From NCBI GenBank assembly GCA_029255685.2, contig CM055312.2:81102369-81166368 (forward strand): a DNA stretch of 64,000 nt, written 5' to 3'. The translations under genes and the position numbers were made by a program. Each line of letters opens with the position of its first letter. The first letter of the stretch is position 1. This document shows positions 23,879-35,944 of the stretch, piece after piece. The notes under the pieces are model-generated. The model was not told the DNA's origin and did no database searches. It worked only from the letters and a program-made list of their open reading frames with translations. The DNA is from Silene conica (lineage: Eukaryota > Streptophyta > Magnoliopsida > Caryophyllales > Caryophyllaceae).

Positions 23879-25087
23879 GACCATCCACAACCATGCATGG
23901 GTAAAAAATCTCTCCATTTGTGGGACCCAAATCATCCACCTCAACTCTCCATCACATTAATTCTCCATAAGAAAATCACCCACAACCATGGATAAAAAAA
24001 CTCTCCATTCGTGGGACCCATATATATTACACTTCACATTTTATTTCTCAACACAACATTTTCCAACTCAACTCAACTCAACATTTTCCAACTCAACTCA
24101 ACTGAATTTGTTTTTTTCCAACTCAACTCAACATTTTTAATATCGTATCTTATTATTTAAAATAAAAAGTTTGTCATATGTAAGAATATAATTATTTATG
24201 TCATGTTTGGTTTTTATGTTTTAAAAATTAAAGTTATAAAAGTTATTAAATAATTAATTACAAAATACTTTTATAATGTCTTTTTTTATGGTTGGATAAT
24301 AGATAATGCTCTTAAAGTTGAACAAAAAATAATATTCAAATACAAAAATTAAACAAAGTAAAAATATTATTAAAATAATTAACAAATACATTAATATTAA
24401 AACGTTAAATCAAGTGATATTAAATTAAAAACATTACAACATTGAAATGAAACACATCAAATAAAGTACGTAAATGAAATACCACTTAACTAATAAATAT
24501 TACACGAAATATTGCTTGTTGAAATTGAAGAAATTGTATAAAATTAGGATCATCGTAAGGATTAATGTTATTATTATTATTATTATTCATAGTAAAAAGT
24601 TGTAATATTAGTAAATATTGTGATAAAATTGTGTAATTTCTGAAAATATCTACAATTTTAACCCTATTTATAGACCAATATTTTTTTTTCAAACAACAAA
24701 ATTTTTAACGTTATAAAATATTAACGTTATTAAATTAAAAACATTACAACATTGAAATGAAACACATCAAATAAAGTACTTAAATGAAATATCACTTAAC
24801 TAATAAATATTACACGAAAGTCTTGAAACCAATTGAAGGTAAATTGAAAGCAAGTGGATGTAGACTTTTGCAGCTTTTTTTCCTCACTTTCCAACCCCCT
24901 CACTTTCCACGTCCTTTTTTTTCTTTATTTTATTACTTTTTCTCTCCTATGGAGAGCTCCATTCAAATGGAGAAAATCAAACTCTCCTTCTCCTTTCCAA
25001 TTTTTCTCCATGGTTGTGTAAACTATGGAGAGTTTTTTTTCTCCATTCACTCTATGGAGAGTTTTCTCTCCATGGATGTGGATGCTC
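23879..25087. mobile_element. PIF/Harbinger-type (Tourist-like) element, 1.2 kb
   Basis: Inverted ends GACCATCCACAACCATG at 23879 and the complement of 25087, GAGCATCCACATCCATG, are flanked by TTA on both sides (23876-23878; 25088-25090), the Harbinger signature. Inside, a 94-bp segment (24418-24510) is repeated at 24731-24824. Between these a minus-strand frame begins with a poly-Asn run from a TTA microsatellite and then NPYDDPNFIQFLQFQQ, resembling the start of a Harbinger-associated protein. The element is non-autonomous. Confidence 0.7.
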
Positions 25088-26065
25088 TTAGGTTTTCAGA
25101 AGAGGGTGGTGGGCGAAGAACTGAAGATTTTACTGTCGACCAATTTGACAATGAATTAAAGGTTTTAGCCCAAATAAGTTTTGGGCTAACTTTTACATAG
25201 ATAACTTTATTTCGAGTTATACGTTATCAAAACCGTCAATTAATATTTTAAACATGTTTGTTAATAACACTGATATTCCGTTAAATTATTTATAGTCTTT
25301 GATTGCCTATACATTTCGTTTTTAATTGTTAATGAAATCGGCTAATCACTTTTCGAAATTATAACCAAGTTATTTAATATTTTTTCCGTAAATTACGCCG
25401 TGAGATTAATATATTCGTAAAATATTTGGGTAATATTTATTTTATTAAGATATTTACTTTAATAGAAAAAACTAATTTATAAAATGTTAGGAAAATAAAT
25501 ATAAAGTAAGAGAGAAAAGTGTTGTAGGAAATGTGAGAAATGATTGAATATGTTGAAAAGTGGAAAATGAATGAGTTGGTGACCTAGGTCGCGACCTTCT
25601 GCTTGGGAGTGTAAAGGTAGGTCAAGATAATTAAGAGATGATTAAGAATAAAAATGGTTCGTGACCTAGTTAGCGTGACCTTCGCTTGGGGATGGTCTAA
25701 AATAGGCTACCATAAAATCAAAGCCACTGAACCGAAACTCCTGCGCACACAGAAGTTCCCTACAACACGACCATATGAACTGTACTTAACAAACTAGACA
25801 CGCTACTGCATAAACCAGTTCATCCTACCAAACAATCTGCAAACAGAATATTGAATGCAGACCGTCTATCAACTAAATAATAATAATAATTATTATTATT
25901 ATTATAGTCACCGTTCTACAATTTCGAATAAACGAGAAACTAAATTATCATAATTAATTATTAAAAAGTAAAATAAAATTACTAATAAAAAAGAAAAAAC
26001 TCAAAACTAAAAACAAAAACAAACTAATTAAAAAAAGAAATTAATTAATTAAAATAAAAATAAAA
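25088..26065. other. AT-rich spacer, no gene
   Basis: Contains TGACC-rich subterminal repeats (25560-25697) and, at 25968-26050, an AT-rich segment repeated at 33409-33480 on the far side of the Helitron. No coding frame is credible. Confidence 0.5.
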
Positions 26066-26321
26066 TCTTATATATAAAAGCAACACCCACAGTGCTTATG
26101 TGTCGCACTGTGGTTGAAAGTACAATATATATTTTTATTTTATTCAAGTGTGCCCCACATTGTTACCCATTTTCTCTATTTTTTTTTGTGCTTTAATTGA
26201 GAAAATTCACCTTTTATACTCTAGAGAATCCACAATCAAGTTGAAAGCCGAATATACAACTGCTATTAATAATTACAATATATATGATACAAAAATTGAA
26301 ACTATAAAAAAATATTTCGTT

Positions 26322-26445
26322 TTTTTTTTTTGTTCAAATGAGCGCACTATGTCGCGGGTGAGAATCGAACCCCCAACTTCAAGGTTGGGATAAGAGAGCT
26401 CTTACCACTTGAGCTAACTCTTGTTCTCAAAAAAAAAAAAATATT
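26322..26445 (-). repeat. tRNA-derived retroposon (SINE-like)
   Basis: On the minus strand the segment has a box A-like TTAGCTCAAGTGG, a paired CCCAACCTTGAAGTTGGG arm and a perfect box B GGTTCGATTC, followed after about 30 bases by an A-run (26322-26332 as T). AAAAAAATATT occurs on both sides (26304-26314 and about 26435-26445), a plausible target duplication although low in complexity. The acceptor and anticodon arms do not form a normal cloverleaf. Confidence 0.55.
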
Positions 26446-26646
26446 GTGTTAAAATAATAAAAATCAACTAGATGGAAAAAATATGAAAATTTTTCCATGA
26501 AAAAAATCATGTGTTACTCCCTATGACACATCAAAAATAGTATAAAAGGCGACATTAATAAAAAAATATTCACGGATTAGAAAAAATTGGAACTCGAAAA
26601 AATAGAAAACAATTTACTTAAAATACTTTTAAATTAATCGATCAAC

Positions 26647-26871
26647 AATAAAATATGTAAAAAAAATGCATGCAAATTAATATTTAGTCTTGATGACTAG
26701 AGTCGAAAATAATACATACTATTAAACGCACCATGACTAGAGTCGAAAATAAAACATACAATTAATTCTTTGTCAAGTTTGCCTATAACGGACTATATTA
26801 TATATATAGATCTTTATATAGATTAGTTGAGATACACATCTAATAAAAACATTGCGATTTTGCTTAAATTT
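26647..26871. repeat. 225-bp tandem duplication, first copy
   Basis: This unit is followed by a second copy that starts at 26872, is cut at 26908 by the MULE and resumes at 31997-32196. The two copies are nearly identical over the shared length. Confidence 0.85.
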
Positions 26872-28083
26872 AATAAAATATGTAAAAAAAATGCATGCAA
26901 ATTAATATCACAAATTCTTATTTGCGACGGAACTACCCGTCGCAAGCTTACGACGGGCCAAATACGTACCATATTATATGAATACGGGTCTGGGTCAGCA
27001 TTAATGGAGGATTTGAGGTCTGCCACCTAGCACTGTACATGTCGTCCTTTATTATACTTGAGGGGATTATTTATAATAAAAAATGGCTAGTGGGGTATGA
27101 TGAGATAAATTAGGCAACTTACTTGTGTGTGATTGACAACACTCTATATTTGTACCTTTTTCAATATTTAATGCCCAATATTAGCTTTAATACATCATGC
27201 ATTAGATGCTCACAGTATACACAATAAGCATCCCCATCTTCTATGTTCCTTCCATGATAAGTCATCACAAAAATTTGCAAAACCATCACCACATATCTCT
27301 ATTTTCCAATATTTATCTCTCAAAATCTCAAAAAATTGGCATATTAACCATCAGCAAAAGATGGCGGACAGTACCATATAATTGATGGTTTCATGTTCAT
27401 TTTCATCCATAGAGCTTATAAAACCACAACAATATCATTTTTATTATAAACATGAGAAAATGATGAAGATCTTGCCGGTTGTTGATACAATGAAGATCTT
27501 GCCGGTTGTTGTGTTTTGTTTATTTTTTATCAAAATGTTTCACAAATTCCATGATCGTTACTAGTTTTAGCTTGATTTATTAATATTTCTAATTACTCCA
27601 TATTTTTATTTTCGGTAAATTCACTTTTATTGCTACTATTGGTTTTTTTTAATTGTTACCAATTTTTATTTGATTGTTACAGTTTTTTATTCATATTTCT
27701 TTCCAATGGTTTTAATTTGATTGTCACAGTTTTTTATTCATAATCTTTTTCCAATGATTTTTAGATTTTCGGCAAATTCAATTTTATGGTTGTTATGTTT
27801 TTTATTCAGATTCAAATGGTAACATATTAAGAAAAATATGAACATAATAATTTGTAAAATAAACTTACATAAGTAATACACAAAGAATAACAACTTGTCT
27901 ACATTTGTTATCTATTACTCATTAATGCTTGTCAATTATTGACATTTTTTGTTGATTATAGTTGAATTTTTGCTTATATGTGCATAATGGTTATAATAGG
28001 ATTTGTTGCTATTTTTTTGTTAAACTTTTGGTGTTTTTATTTTTATTTTTCACTTTATGATTTTTTTGGTGTTTTAATTTTAG

Positions 28084-29920
28084 TTTGTTCCATATCCTAT
28101 TACATTTCATCTTAGTTTAACATGATTCAATATGCATGATTATAAAGTTACACACTTTGTTACTGCTTGTGGATATAGTTTAGTTTAATCGATCATTAGT
28201 AATGAATATACAAGTGAGAATGGTAATATATAGAATTAAACTGTTAACAACTGGCTGGATGAAGTTATCGAGTACTACAAAATGTAACCAATTATCAACT
28301 ATTTGTGACTTATGCATATATGGTAACATATTGTCTTGATGTGGTGACAATTTATACTTGCGAAGTGTATTTGTGAATTATATTTATTGTCACCAATTTT
28401 TTGAAGTTGTTACACTAATAACATGGTTCCATGTTTTGTTAATTGCAATTTCTCAGTCCGCTTTTTTCTTAAGACGGTACACATATGAGGTTTATATGAT
28501 GACATATTACAGTGTTCAACTTCCGACTTCATTTATACTTTGTCATCAGAAGAATCATTTATGTAATCATCTGAATTATAGATACATTGTTATACATCTG
28601 AACTCTATATATCAACATATTATTGTCACCATAATAAGAACTTAAGTAATCACTTGAATTGAACATGTATTTGTATACATATGATGTATATATAATGTCA
28701 TATTATACTGTGTCATGGTTTGACTTATTTTTATCTGTCACCATAACAATCATTTATGTAATCAACTGAATTATATATTTAGTGTTATACATCTAAGTTC
28801 TATATATCAACATATTATTACAATTAACTTTTGAGTTAACCTTTGAATATGTCACCATTATCATAACATAAGTAATCGTCTAGATTAAAAATTTAGTTGT
28901 AAACATACGAAGTTTATATGATGACATATTATAGTATTTAACTATTGAGTTCTTTTTTACTTTATTACCATAAGAATTATTTATGTAATCAACTGAATTA
29001 TCGTTTGTTCCATATCCTATTACATTTCATCTTAGTTTAACATGATTCAATATGATTATAAAGTTAGACACTTTGTTACTGCTTGTGGATATAGTTTAGT
29101 TTAATCGATCATTAGTAATGAATATACAAGTGAGAATGGTAATATATAGAATTAAACTGTTAACAACTGGCTGGATGAAGTTATCGAGTAATACAAAATG
29201 TAACCAATTATCAACTATTTGTGACTTATGCATATATGGTAACATATTGTCTTGATGTGGTGACAATTTATACTTGCGAAGTGTATTTGTGAATTATATT
29301 TTGTAACCAATTTTTTTGAAGTTGTTGTTACACTAATAACATGGTTCCATATTTTGTTAATCGCAATTTCTCAGTCCGCTTTTTTCTTAAGACGGTACAC
29401 ATATGAGGTTTATATGATGACATATTACAGTGTTTAACTTCTGACTTCATTTATACTTTGTCATCAGAAGAATCATTTTTGTAATCATCTGAATTATAAA
29501 TTAATTGTTATACATCTGAACTTTATATATCAACATATTATTGTCACCATAATAAGAACTTAAGTAATCACTTGAATTGAACATGTATCTGTATACATAT
29601 GATGTATATATGATGTCATATTATACTGTGTCATAGTTTGACTCATCTTTTCTCTGTCACCATAACAATCATTTATGTTATCAACTGAATTATATATTTA
29701 GTGTTATACATCTAAGTTCTATATATCAACATATTATTACAATTAACTTTTGTGTCAACCTTTGAATATGTCACACCATTATCATAACATAAGTAATCAT
29801 TTGGATTAAAAATTTAGTTATAAACATATGGAGTTTATATGATGACATATTATAGTATTCAACTATTGAGTTCTTTTTTACTTTATCACCATAAAAATTA
29901 TTTATGTAATCATCTGAATT
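28084..29920. repeat. Two tandem copies of a ~0.92-kb unit
   Basis: Starting at TTTGTTCCATATCCTATTAC, the sequence 28084-29003 is repeated from 29004 to about 29920 with scattered small differences. Within each copy, sub-units starting ACATATGA(G/T)GTTTATATGATG recur roughly every 200 bp. AT-rich, no coding frame. Confidence 0.85.
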
Positions 29921-30253
29921 ATAAATATATTGTTATACATCAACATATTATGCAATTAGCTCTATATGTCATCATCCTCCTTTTCGTGCACCACAACTTT
30001 TTCTCCGCCCCTACCTCTTCTCAACAACACCTTCCAAATGGTAACATAACAGATAAACATGTAAACAAGTTGTCATTCATAGTGTATTTCCTTTGGCAAT
30101 GTATGTGCTAATTATGTTCACATTCTTGTAGAATATGTCATCATTCCAAAACATGTTACATATATGACTAACCAATAAGGCATACATGTTACGATTCTTT
30201 ATTTTCTCTAGTAAGTTGTATTTCTCAAAATATTTAAGCACTTTAAAACAAAT

Positions 30254-30449
30254 AGTAAGTCTTGCTTGCGACGGGTCGTTATTTGTGACGGATATTTTGT
30301 GAGATAAAATGGATATAAAATGAGTTAGTGGAGAAAGGGGACCACATAAATAGTGTTGAAGAGAGAGAAAAAGTGAGTATTTTGTGAGAGAAAACGGTAT
30401 CCGTCACAAGCTTGCGACGGATAGTGCCGTTGCAAATAAGAATTTGTGT
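30254..30449. mobile_element. 196-bp MULE-derived MITE
   Basis: A perfect 9-bp duplication AAAACAAAT (30245-30253; 30450-30458) flanks it. The right end, read in complement (ACACAAATTCTTATTTGC), matches the left terminus of the surrounding MULE, and GACGG and CAAGCTTGCGACGG blocks are shared, so it is a deletion derivative of the same family. Confidence 0.8.
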
Positions 30450-30551
30450 AAAACAAATATGTTTATTTTGTTTCTACAAAAGAGGGATGAAACCCCCGAA
30501 ACAAGAAATACTAAATAAGAACTACACCGGGGATTTTGATCCCAAGTCTTT

Positions 30552-31668
30552 TTAATCATTTCCAATGCTTTTAGCTCTAGTCTTCTTAATCACTGTTATT
30601 GCCTCTTCTTCAACATCCATTAACTGCAATTAAACACCCAAAATTAATATGTGAATACTTTTGTTTAATATGTAGTCATTTCGGAATAATATGTCACCAT
30701 TGAAGTTACATATTTTATATGTATGCATATTTTAAAATGGTTACATATACTGACTGAGTTGGTAACATTTTATACATATATTCACATTGGTTACATATAC
30801 TGACTGAGTTGGTAACATTTTATACATATATTCACATTTACCTTTTTTATTCTTACATGTTACTATTTTAATCAATCTAATCAAAATCGTAAAAAAATTA
30901 TACTAATCTGTCTATTAGGGTTACATTTTGGCTATTTTGGTCACATATTGTAACTCATATTTTAATTAAAACAATTACAAATTCTAAAAAAATGGAATCA
31001 ATACACATAAACTCAAGTTTCATTATATATTATATATTTTCATAGCATGTCAGATGATGAAGAGGAATACGTAACATGATGAAGATAGTACAATGAATAA
31101 AAAACAAAATAACCATATTGATGAGAGTTTTAAATTTTAAAAAAGCAAACAAAAAATTGATGTAAAACAAATGCAATTTTTTTTAAAACCCTAAGAAATT
31201 AAAAACAAACACAAACAACAAAAATCAAGAATAATAAAATGAAAAATCAAAAACAACAAAAAAAACAGAATAATAAAATGAAAAATATTGAATTTAGATG
31301 CATGTTAAGAAATTACCTTAAAAAACCTAATACGTGTAAAACCTAGGAACCCTAGTTATTTTAAAACCCAGAAATCAGATACCGGGTTATGTACAAACAA
31401 TGAAATGATGCCAACATAACCCAAAGATCAGAACCAACATAAACCCAGAAAACCTAACATGCATATAAAACCAACATAAATCCAAAAAAAATAGAATTTG
31501 TAACCAAATTTCGGTTCTTTTTTTTCAAAAAATAGCAAAAAATCGGTTTTTTTTTCAACGAATTTCAAAAATAAAACAAATCTAAGAAAATAAGCTTACC
31601 TTCATCAATATCGTCATCGACAACATTTTTTCATACAGTGCACGCCTTGCTGATTCGTTGGTGATCAT
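30552..31668 (-). CDS. Possible small two-exon gene inside the MULE
   Basis: Exon 31668-31600 begins ATG and ends at a strong GTAAGC donor; exon 30623-30552 follows a TTGCAG acceptor and ends TAA. Joined in phase they give 46 residues ending K-K-T-R-A-K-S-I-G-N-D. I recognise no family. The intron would contain no other element. It may be the remains of a captured host gene, or chance splice-like sites. Confidence 0.25.
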
Positions 31669-32399
31669 ATTAATTTATTTTAATTGGTTTTCTGGTGATT
31701 TGTTAGGTAAAAATTGAGATGAAGGAAATACAAATGAAAGAAGGAATATAGAGAAAAAGGATGAAAGAGATTTAATTTTGAAAAATGATGAAAATGAATA
31801 AGGGTTAAAGGGGTAAGTACAAACCGTCACAGTGTATGGGGAAGTGGGGGGTTGATTTTTTATTTTTTTAATCTCACTAGTCAAATCAATTTAATACCAC
31901 CAATTTCCCACTTGCAACCCATATACACGGAAATGGTACAAATCCGACCCGTCGCAAGCTTGCAACGGGTACCTCCGTCTTAAGAAAAACGGACTGAATT
32001 AATATTTAGTCTTGATGACTAGAGTCGAAAATAATACATACTATTAAACGCACCATGACTAGAGTCGAAAATAAAACATACAATTAATTCTTTGTCAAGT
32101 TTGCCTATAACGGACTATATTATATATATAGATCTTTATATAGATTAGTTGAGATACACATCTGATAAAAACATTGCGATTTTGCTTAAATTTAGTCTGA
32201 GGGAACATTATTGTTTAAGATGAAACATTAGAAGATTTTTAGTAGTATATATCGTATTTATTTAAAATAACTATATCACATTCATATTGTATATACTGAG
32301 ATTTAACACTTAAAATCAACAAACCGTTACATTATTGTTTACTTTTTAATTGTTATATATTTATAATATAATATCACGGGTTGACTATTATACAATTTC

Positions 32400-32805
32400 T
32401 AAAGCACATGGATCAAAATTTTCACTTTAGAAATGTAGGGGTCAAAATTTCATTTCAAAAGTACAAGACACTAAATTTTCGTTTTAAAAATGCACGGGTC
32501 AAAATTGCATTTTAAAAGTGCTTGGATCTAAATTTTCGTTTTAAAATGCACGGGTAAAAAATTTATTTCAAAAGTGCATGAAACTAAAATTTCGTTTTAA
32601 AAATGCACATGTAAAAATTTCAATTCAAAAGTACATGGGTCTAAATTTTCGTTTTAAAAAATGCACAATTTAGACCTATGCACTGGTCAAAATTTCATTT
32701 CAAAAGTACATGGGTCTAGATTTTCGTTTTAAAATTGCACGGGTCAAAATTTCATTTCAAAAGTGCATGAGACTAAATTTTCGTTTTAAAAATACATTCG
32801 GTCGT
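32400..32805. repeat. ~58-bp tandem array near the Helitron 3' end
   Basis: About six diverged copies built on CTAAATTTTCGTTTTAAAAA, TGCACGGGTCAAAATTTCAT and TTCAAAAGTRCATG. Each pairs a TTTTCGTTTTAAAA word with a TTTCATTTCAAAAG word, giving partial inverted symmetry. Confidence 0.85.
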
Positions 32806-33408
32806 AATTTTCACTTGATACCGTTTCACTAATTAACAATTTGGTACTACATGAAAAACGATGTTTAAATTTTCATTTAAAACGCGCGCAGATCAAATAT
32901 TTTATTTTAACCTTGAACAAGTTTGACTAAATGAAAAACAAGTTTAATATTTTGTCCTCTGCAACTATTCTGACCGATTCAGTTCTATTAATTTTGTTTT
33001 ATTTTCATCCAAATAATTTTGTTTGATAGGTTAGTCGAGTTTTTCTGAAATCGCTTGAATATTAAGATAAAGTAGTAACTCAATTTTAACTAACAAAAAG
33101 ATATATCATACTACAATAACTACATGGTCAGTTGACATTGATGCATTATTTATGTTAATTACAAATAAAATTTATAATACCTAAAAATTTAAATACGATT
33201 TTATAAATCAATATTTAGAATGTTAATTTAAAATTCATTAAAATATAGAGAGATTTTATTGTTTTATTTTAGAACTTTATATTTTAAAATAAATAACTTC
33301 AAAAGATGATAATTAATCAATTATTATAAAACTTATCTTATATATTCCTTCTTAAAGAAACTTTTTGAAATTAACAAACCCGTGCAGTTTGCACAGGTAT
33401 AAGACTAG

Positions 33409-33990
33409 TTACTAATAAAAAAGAAAAACCCAAAACTAAAAACAAAAACAAATTAATTAAAAAAAGAAGAATAGCAGGCTAATTGGAGTTAATTAATTAA
33501 AAAAACAAATGAAAAAATTAAAAAGTAGAAAAATAATTGAAATAGAATAGCAGATCTGGGGAGGGGAAAGTTGCGCTGCGCGGCAAGGAGGAGGGGGAAG
33601 GGGAGGCGGGAGGGTAGGGTTGCGCGGCAGGAGGAGGGGGGAAAGGGCGGCGACATGACGGCGGTGATGGGGGTGCGCGGCAGGAGAAGGTTGCGCGACA
33701 GGAGGAGGGGGAAGGGGCGGCGTGAGGGTGTGGGTTGCGCGGCAGAAGGAGGAGGAACTGGCGGCGACGGAGTTGTGATATGTTGGCGGTGAGGAAGGGG
33801 CGGAGGCGGAGTTGTGAACGGAGTTGATGACGGAGGAACGGTGAGTCGGTGAACGGAGTAGTTGGTTTAAGAGGATGAAGGAGAGAGAAAATTAAAATTA
33901 TAGGAGCGAATGTTAAAAAAAATGACAAGGATAGGATCGTAAAAATCGTATGTGAAAAAGTAGAATCTGTATGTGAAAAAGCACGTCCCT
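33409..33990. other. Spacer with GC-rich low-complexity block
   Basis: Starts with an AT-rich segment repeated from 25968-26050. From 33550 to 33860 is a G/GA-rich stretch that on the minus strand reads as Pro/Arg/Ser-rich (33928-33518). That 136-residue frame is low complexity with no family signature, possibly the 5' end of a damaged gene. Confidence 0.35.
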
Positions 33991-34045
33991 AATAAATAGC
34001 ATTTTTTTTTGGTACGAAAGAGGGGCAAAAGCCCCGAAGAAAAAA

Positions 34046-34434
34046 TTAGCTATTGTTTGCGATTATACGGGGAGTGGATACCCCGAAAATATCATCCCTA
34101 AGGATAGGCCTAAGACCGTTACTAGGAGTATCTAAAAACACGGGCTCAAGAGAAGAATTCAGTCCTTGATTGGCTAGAAAATCAGCGGCACGGTTCGCTT
34201 CTCGGTAAATGTGCTCGACCTTAATAGACCAACTCGTCTCCTTGAGTAGATCTCTGCATCTTTTGACTATGAACTTCAAATTATTACTGATTAATTGTTC
34301 TTCATTGAGGATGTTAACACAAATTTTGTTGTCCACATGAATGATGAGCTTCTTAATATTCATATCCTTTGCTCTTGCGAGACCAACCGCGATGGCACGT
34401 AATTCAGCCTTCATGGACGTACAATGGCCACAGG
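34046..34434 (-). pseudogene. LINE RNase H, C-terminal half
   Basis: The frame M-K-A-E-L-R-A-I carries the catalytic Glu of RNase H, then H-V-D-N with the Asp of the third motif, E-A-N-R-A-A-D-F-L-A with the fourth Asp, and ends with a stop at 34046. It joins in phase with the piece ending at 35945 once the 34435-35944 insertion is removed. The four acidic residues of the RNase H active site are all present in the two pieces. Confidence 0.85.
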
Positions 34435-35944
34435 TGATAAGGCTAAAGTCGTATCACCTTAATCAAAGTAAAACTATCTCAATACTAACAGAATAGCTAG
34501 TGGTAAGACAGGTATCGAATCCACAGGGAGGCGGTAATAAACGGTTTGCTAATGGTAATTAAGTCTAAAAGTAACAGTTTTATGGGGGTTTTGGTTTGTT
34601 TGTTTTGACTAAAAACTAAAAACAATTGAAATAAAGGATGTGTAACAGAGATATTAAAAGTCTAGGAATTCCGGGTCACCAAGTATATTTTATTGGGATT
34701 CTTAATTAATCACTAGTTCAATCGGATTATTCAAGGTCACAAGATTGGTCAATACTATTGTGTTCTTTAGGTTAAAAACTAACATGCGGTCGCTATTATT
34801 AGAATCAACCTATTTGATTATCGCAGCCTATATCAATTCTAACCCGATCGGTGAAAGAACTAATTCGCTACACTAATTATCAATTCAGGCCTAAATCAAT
34901 TAATTAGAATAAGAACAATAATCAAACAACAATCCTTGTGATTTTACTAACAATCAATTAACATTCCCTTTCTAGTATACTTGGATCCCCTTCATCCTAG
35001 ATTAAGAATTTAGTTACACATATTGACTCTAACAACAATAACAAAATCAAGATGGAAAACGATTGATAACATGATTAAGGAATACAAAACAATAATTGAA
35101 ATTTAATTAAAAGAAAGATTGAAGAATACCGTAAAGAAAGTGAGATCCGGAATTGCAATGCATATATTAAAAGCTAGATCTAAACTAAAACTAGATTTTA
35201 TTTAGCGAAATGTATGTAGAAGAAAGAAAAGTAACAAAACTAGGGTAAAAGAAAGAAATAGGACTGAAATTAGGGTAGGAAGAAGCATAAAAGACTCAAA
35301 GGGCACGACTCCTTATATAATAAAACATAAGAAATGACTTTAGAAGGTTTCCGGAAAGAAACCCGTCGCTGAAGGGTTCCTCGATCGAGGACAAGATGTA
35401 CTCGATCGAGGAACCTAATGCCGTAGCTACGCATTCCTGAGAAAAGGTTCCTCGATCGAGGATGAGTTGTCCTCTATCGAGGGACCTCTCAGCGCGTAAT
35501 TCCTGCTTTGCGCACTGAAGTTCAAATGTCCGCCATTTCTTCGTTACTTGTCAGAATCAAGTTATTTTTGCGGCGTTGGAAAGCTAAAAGGATAAGCTTT
35601 CACCTCCAATTGGAATCACTTGATTATCAATTTTATATCCTGAGATATGGCCCTTATAACTAGATACTAGTTATATGGAGTTGTTCTTTCGCTCGCCTAG
35701 CTTCAATTCTTATCCTTTATTCTTCATTAGTTCTTGGATATCTTCTTGTACTTTGTCTTGTTGATTCCATGGAGCTATATATCACTCTTATGTTCCACAA
35801 ATGCATCCATTCTGCATTTAAACACAGAAATACAGAAGTATCGATATCTACTAAAAGTGACATATAAATACCAATTCTAATCACAGAACCGTAACAAAAG
35901 ATGCTAAGAGGATGCATTAAAATATATATAAATATGACTCATCA
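34435..35944. mobile_element. LTR-like TG...CA element A, 1510 bp, non-coding
   Basis: Starts TGATAAGG, ends GACTCATCA, flanked by ACAGG (34430-34434) and ACAAG (35945-35949), a 5-bp duplication with one mismatch; the coding frame of the LINE supports ACAAG as original. No ORF. It shares with element B (37683-39311) a start-proximal TCGAATCCACAGGGAGGC word (34514) and a block at 35531-35660 containing TTGCGGCGTTGGAAAG and GGATAAGCTTTCACCT. Probably a solo LTR or small non-autonomous LTR element; the parent family is not identified. Confidence 0.65.
35379..35482. repeat. Two palindrome pairs, 21-bp spacing
   Basis: CCTCGATCGAGG at 35379 and ACTCGATCGAGG at 35400; CCTCGATCGAGG at 35450 and CCTCTATCGAGG at 35471. 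Centres are 21 bp apart in both pairs. In the first pair complementarity extends to a 15-bp stem (GGTTCCTCGATCGAG with CTCGATCGAGGAACC). Confidence 0.95.

Larger units (their letters stand above)
9014..25697. mobile_element. Possible Harbinger-like outer element pair of ends
   Basis: The left end GACCATCCCCAAGCAAGGTC at 9014 and the complement of the right end at 25697 (GACCATCCCCAAGCGAAGGT) are similar inverted termini. Both are flanked by TAA (9011-9013 and 25698-25700), a duplication typical of PIF/Harbinger. Related subterminal AGGTCA/TGACCT blocks recur at 23217-23340 and 25560-25697. If real, this element holds the CACTA elements inserted later. The 16.7-kb distance makes chance pairing of two separate copies possible. 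Confidence 0.35.
26909..31996. mobile_element. Mutator-like (MULE) element, 5.1 kb
   Basis: A perfect 9-bp duplication AATTAATAT (26900-26908 and 31997-32005) flanks inverted termini that share GACGG, ACCCGT, GCAAGCTT and CGACGGG blocks over about 60 bp, with outermost bases CA...TG. Nine-base duplications and long TIRs are MULE features. No MURA transposase is visible. The interior holds a 0.92-kb tandem duplication, a MITE of the same TIR family and two short exon-like pieces near the right end, so it may be a gene-carrying (Pack-MULE-like) copy. Confidence 0.75.
26066..33408 (+). mobile_element. Non-autonomous Helitron with nested MULE
   Basis: The 5' end is TCTTATATATAAAAGC preceded by A (26065). 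The 3' end is CTAG (33405-33408) followed by T. A hairpin (ACCCGTGC, AGTTT loop, GCACAGGT) sits about 10 bases before CTAG. A/T insertion, 5' TC, 3' hairpin plus CTAG and no target duplication are the Helitron hallmarks. Without the 5088-bp MULE the element is about 2.25 kb and encodes no Rep/helicase. It has a tandem array near the 3' end (32400-32805), common in such elements. Confidence 0.75.

Noticed and set aside
23679..23939. His-rich frame from the GAT microsatellite
   Set aside because: Its length depends on the repeat and on the Harbinger element border; no homology is apparent.
26340..26420. Functional tRNA gene
   Set aside because: Boxes A and B are good but the acceptor and anticodon arms do not fold as a cloverleaf and an A-tail follows; a retroposon fits better.
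33518..33928. 136-residue Pro/Arg-rich minus-strand frame as a gene
   Set aside because: Low-complexity GC block, no family signature, no splice context.
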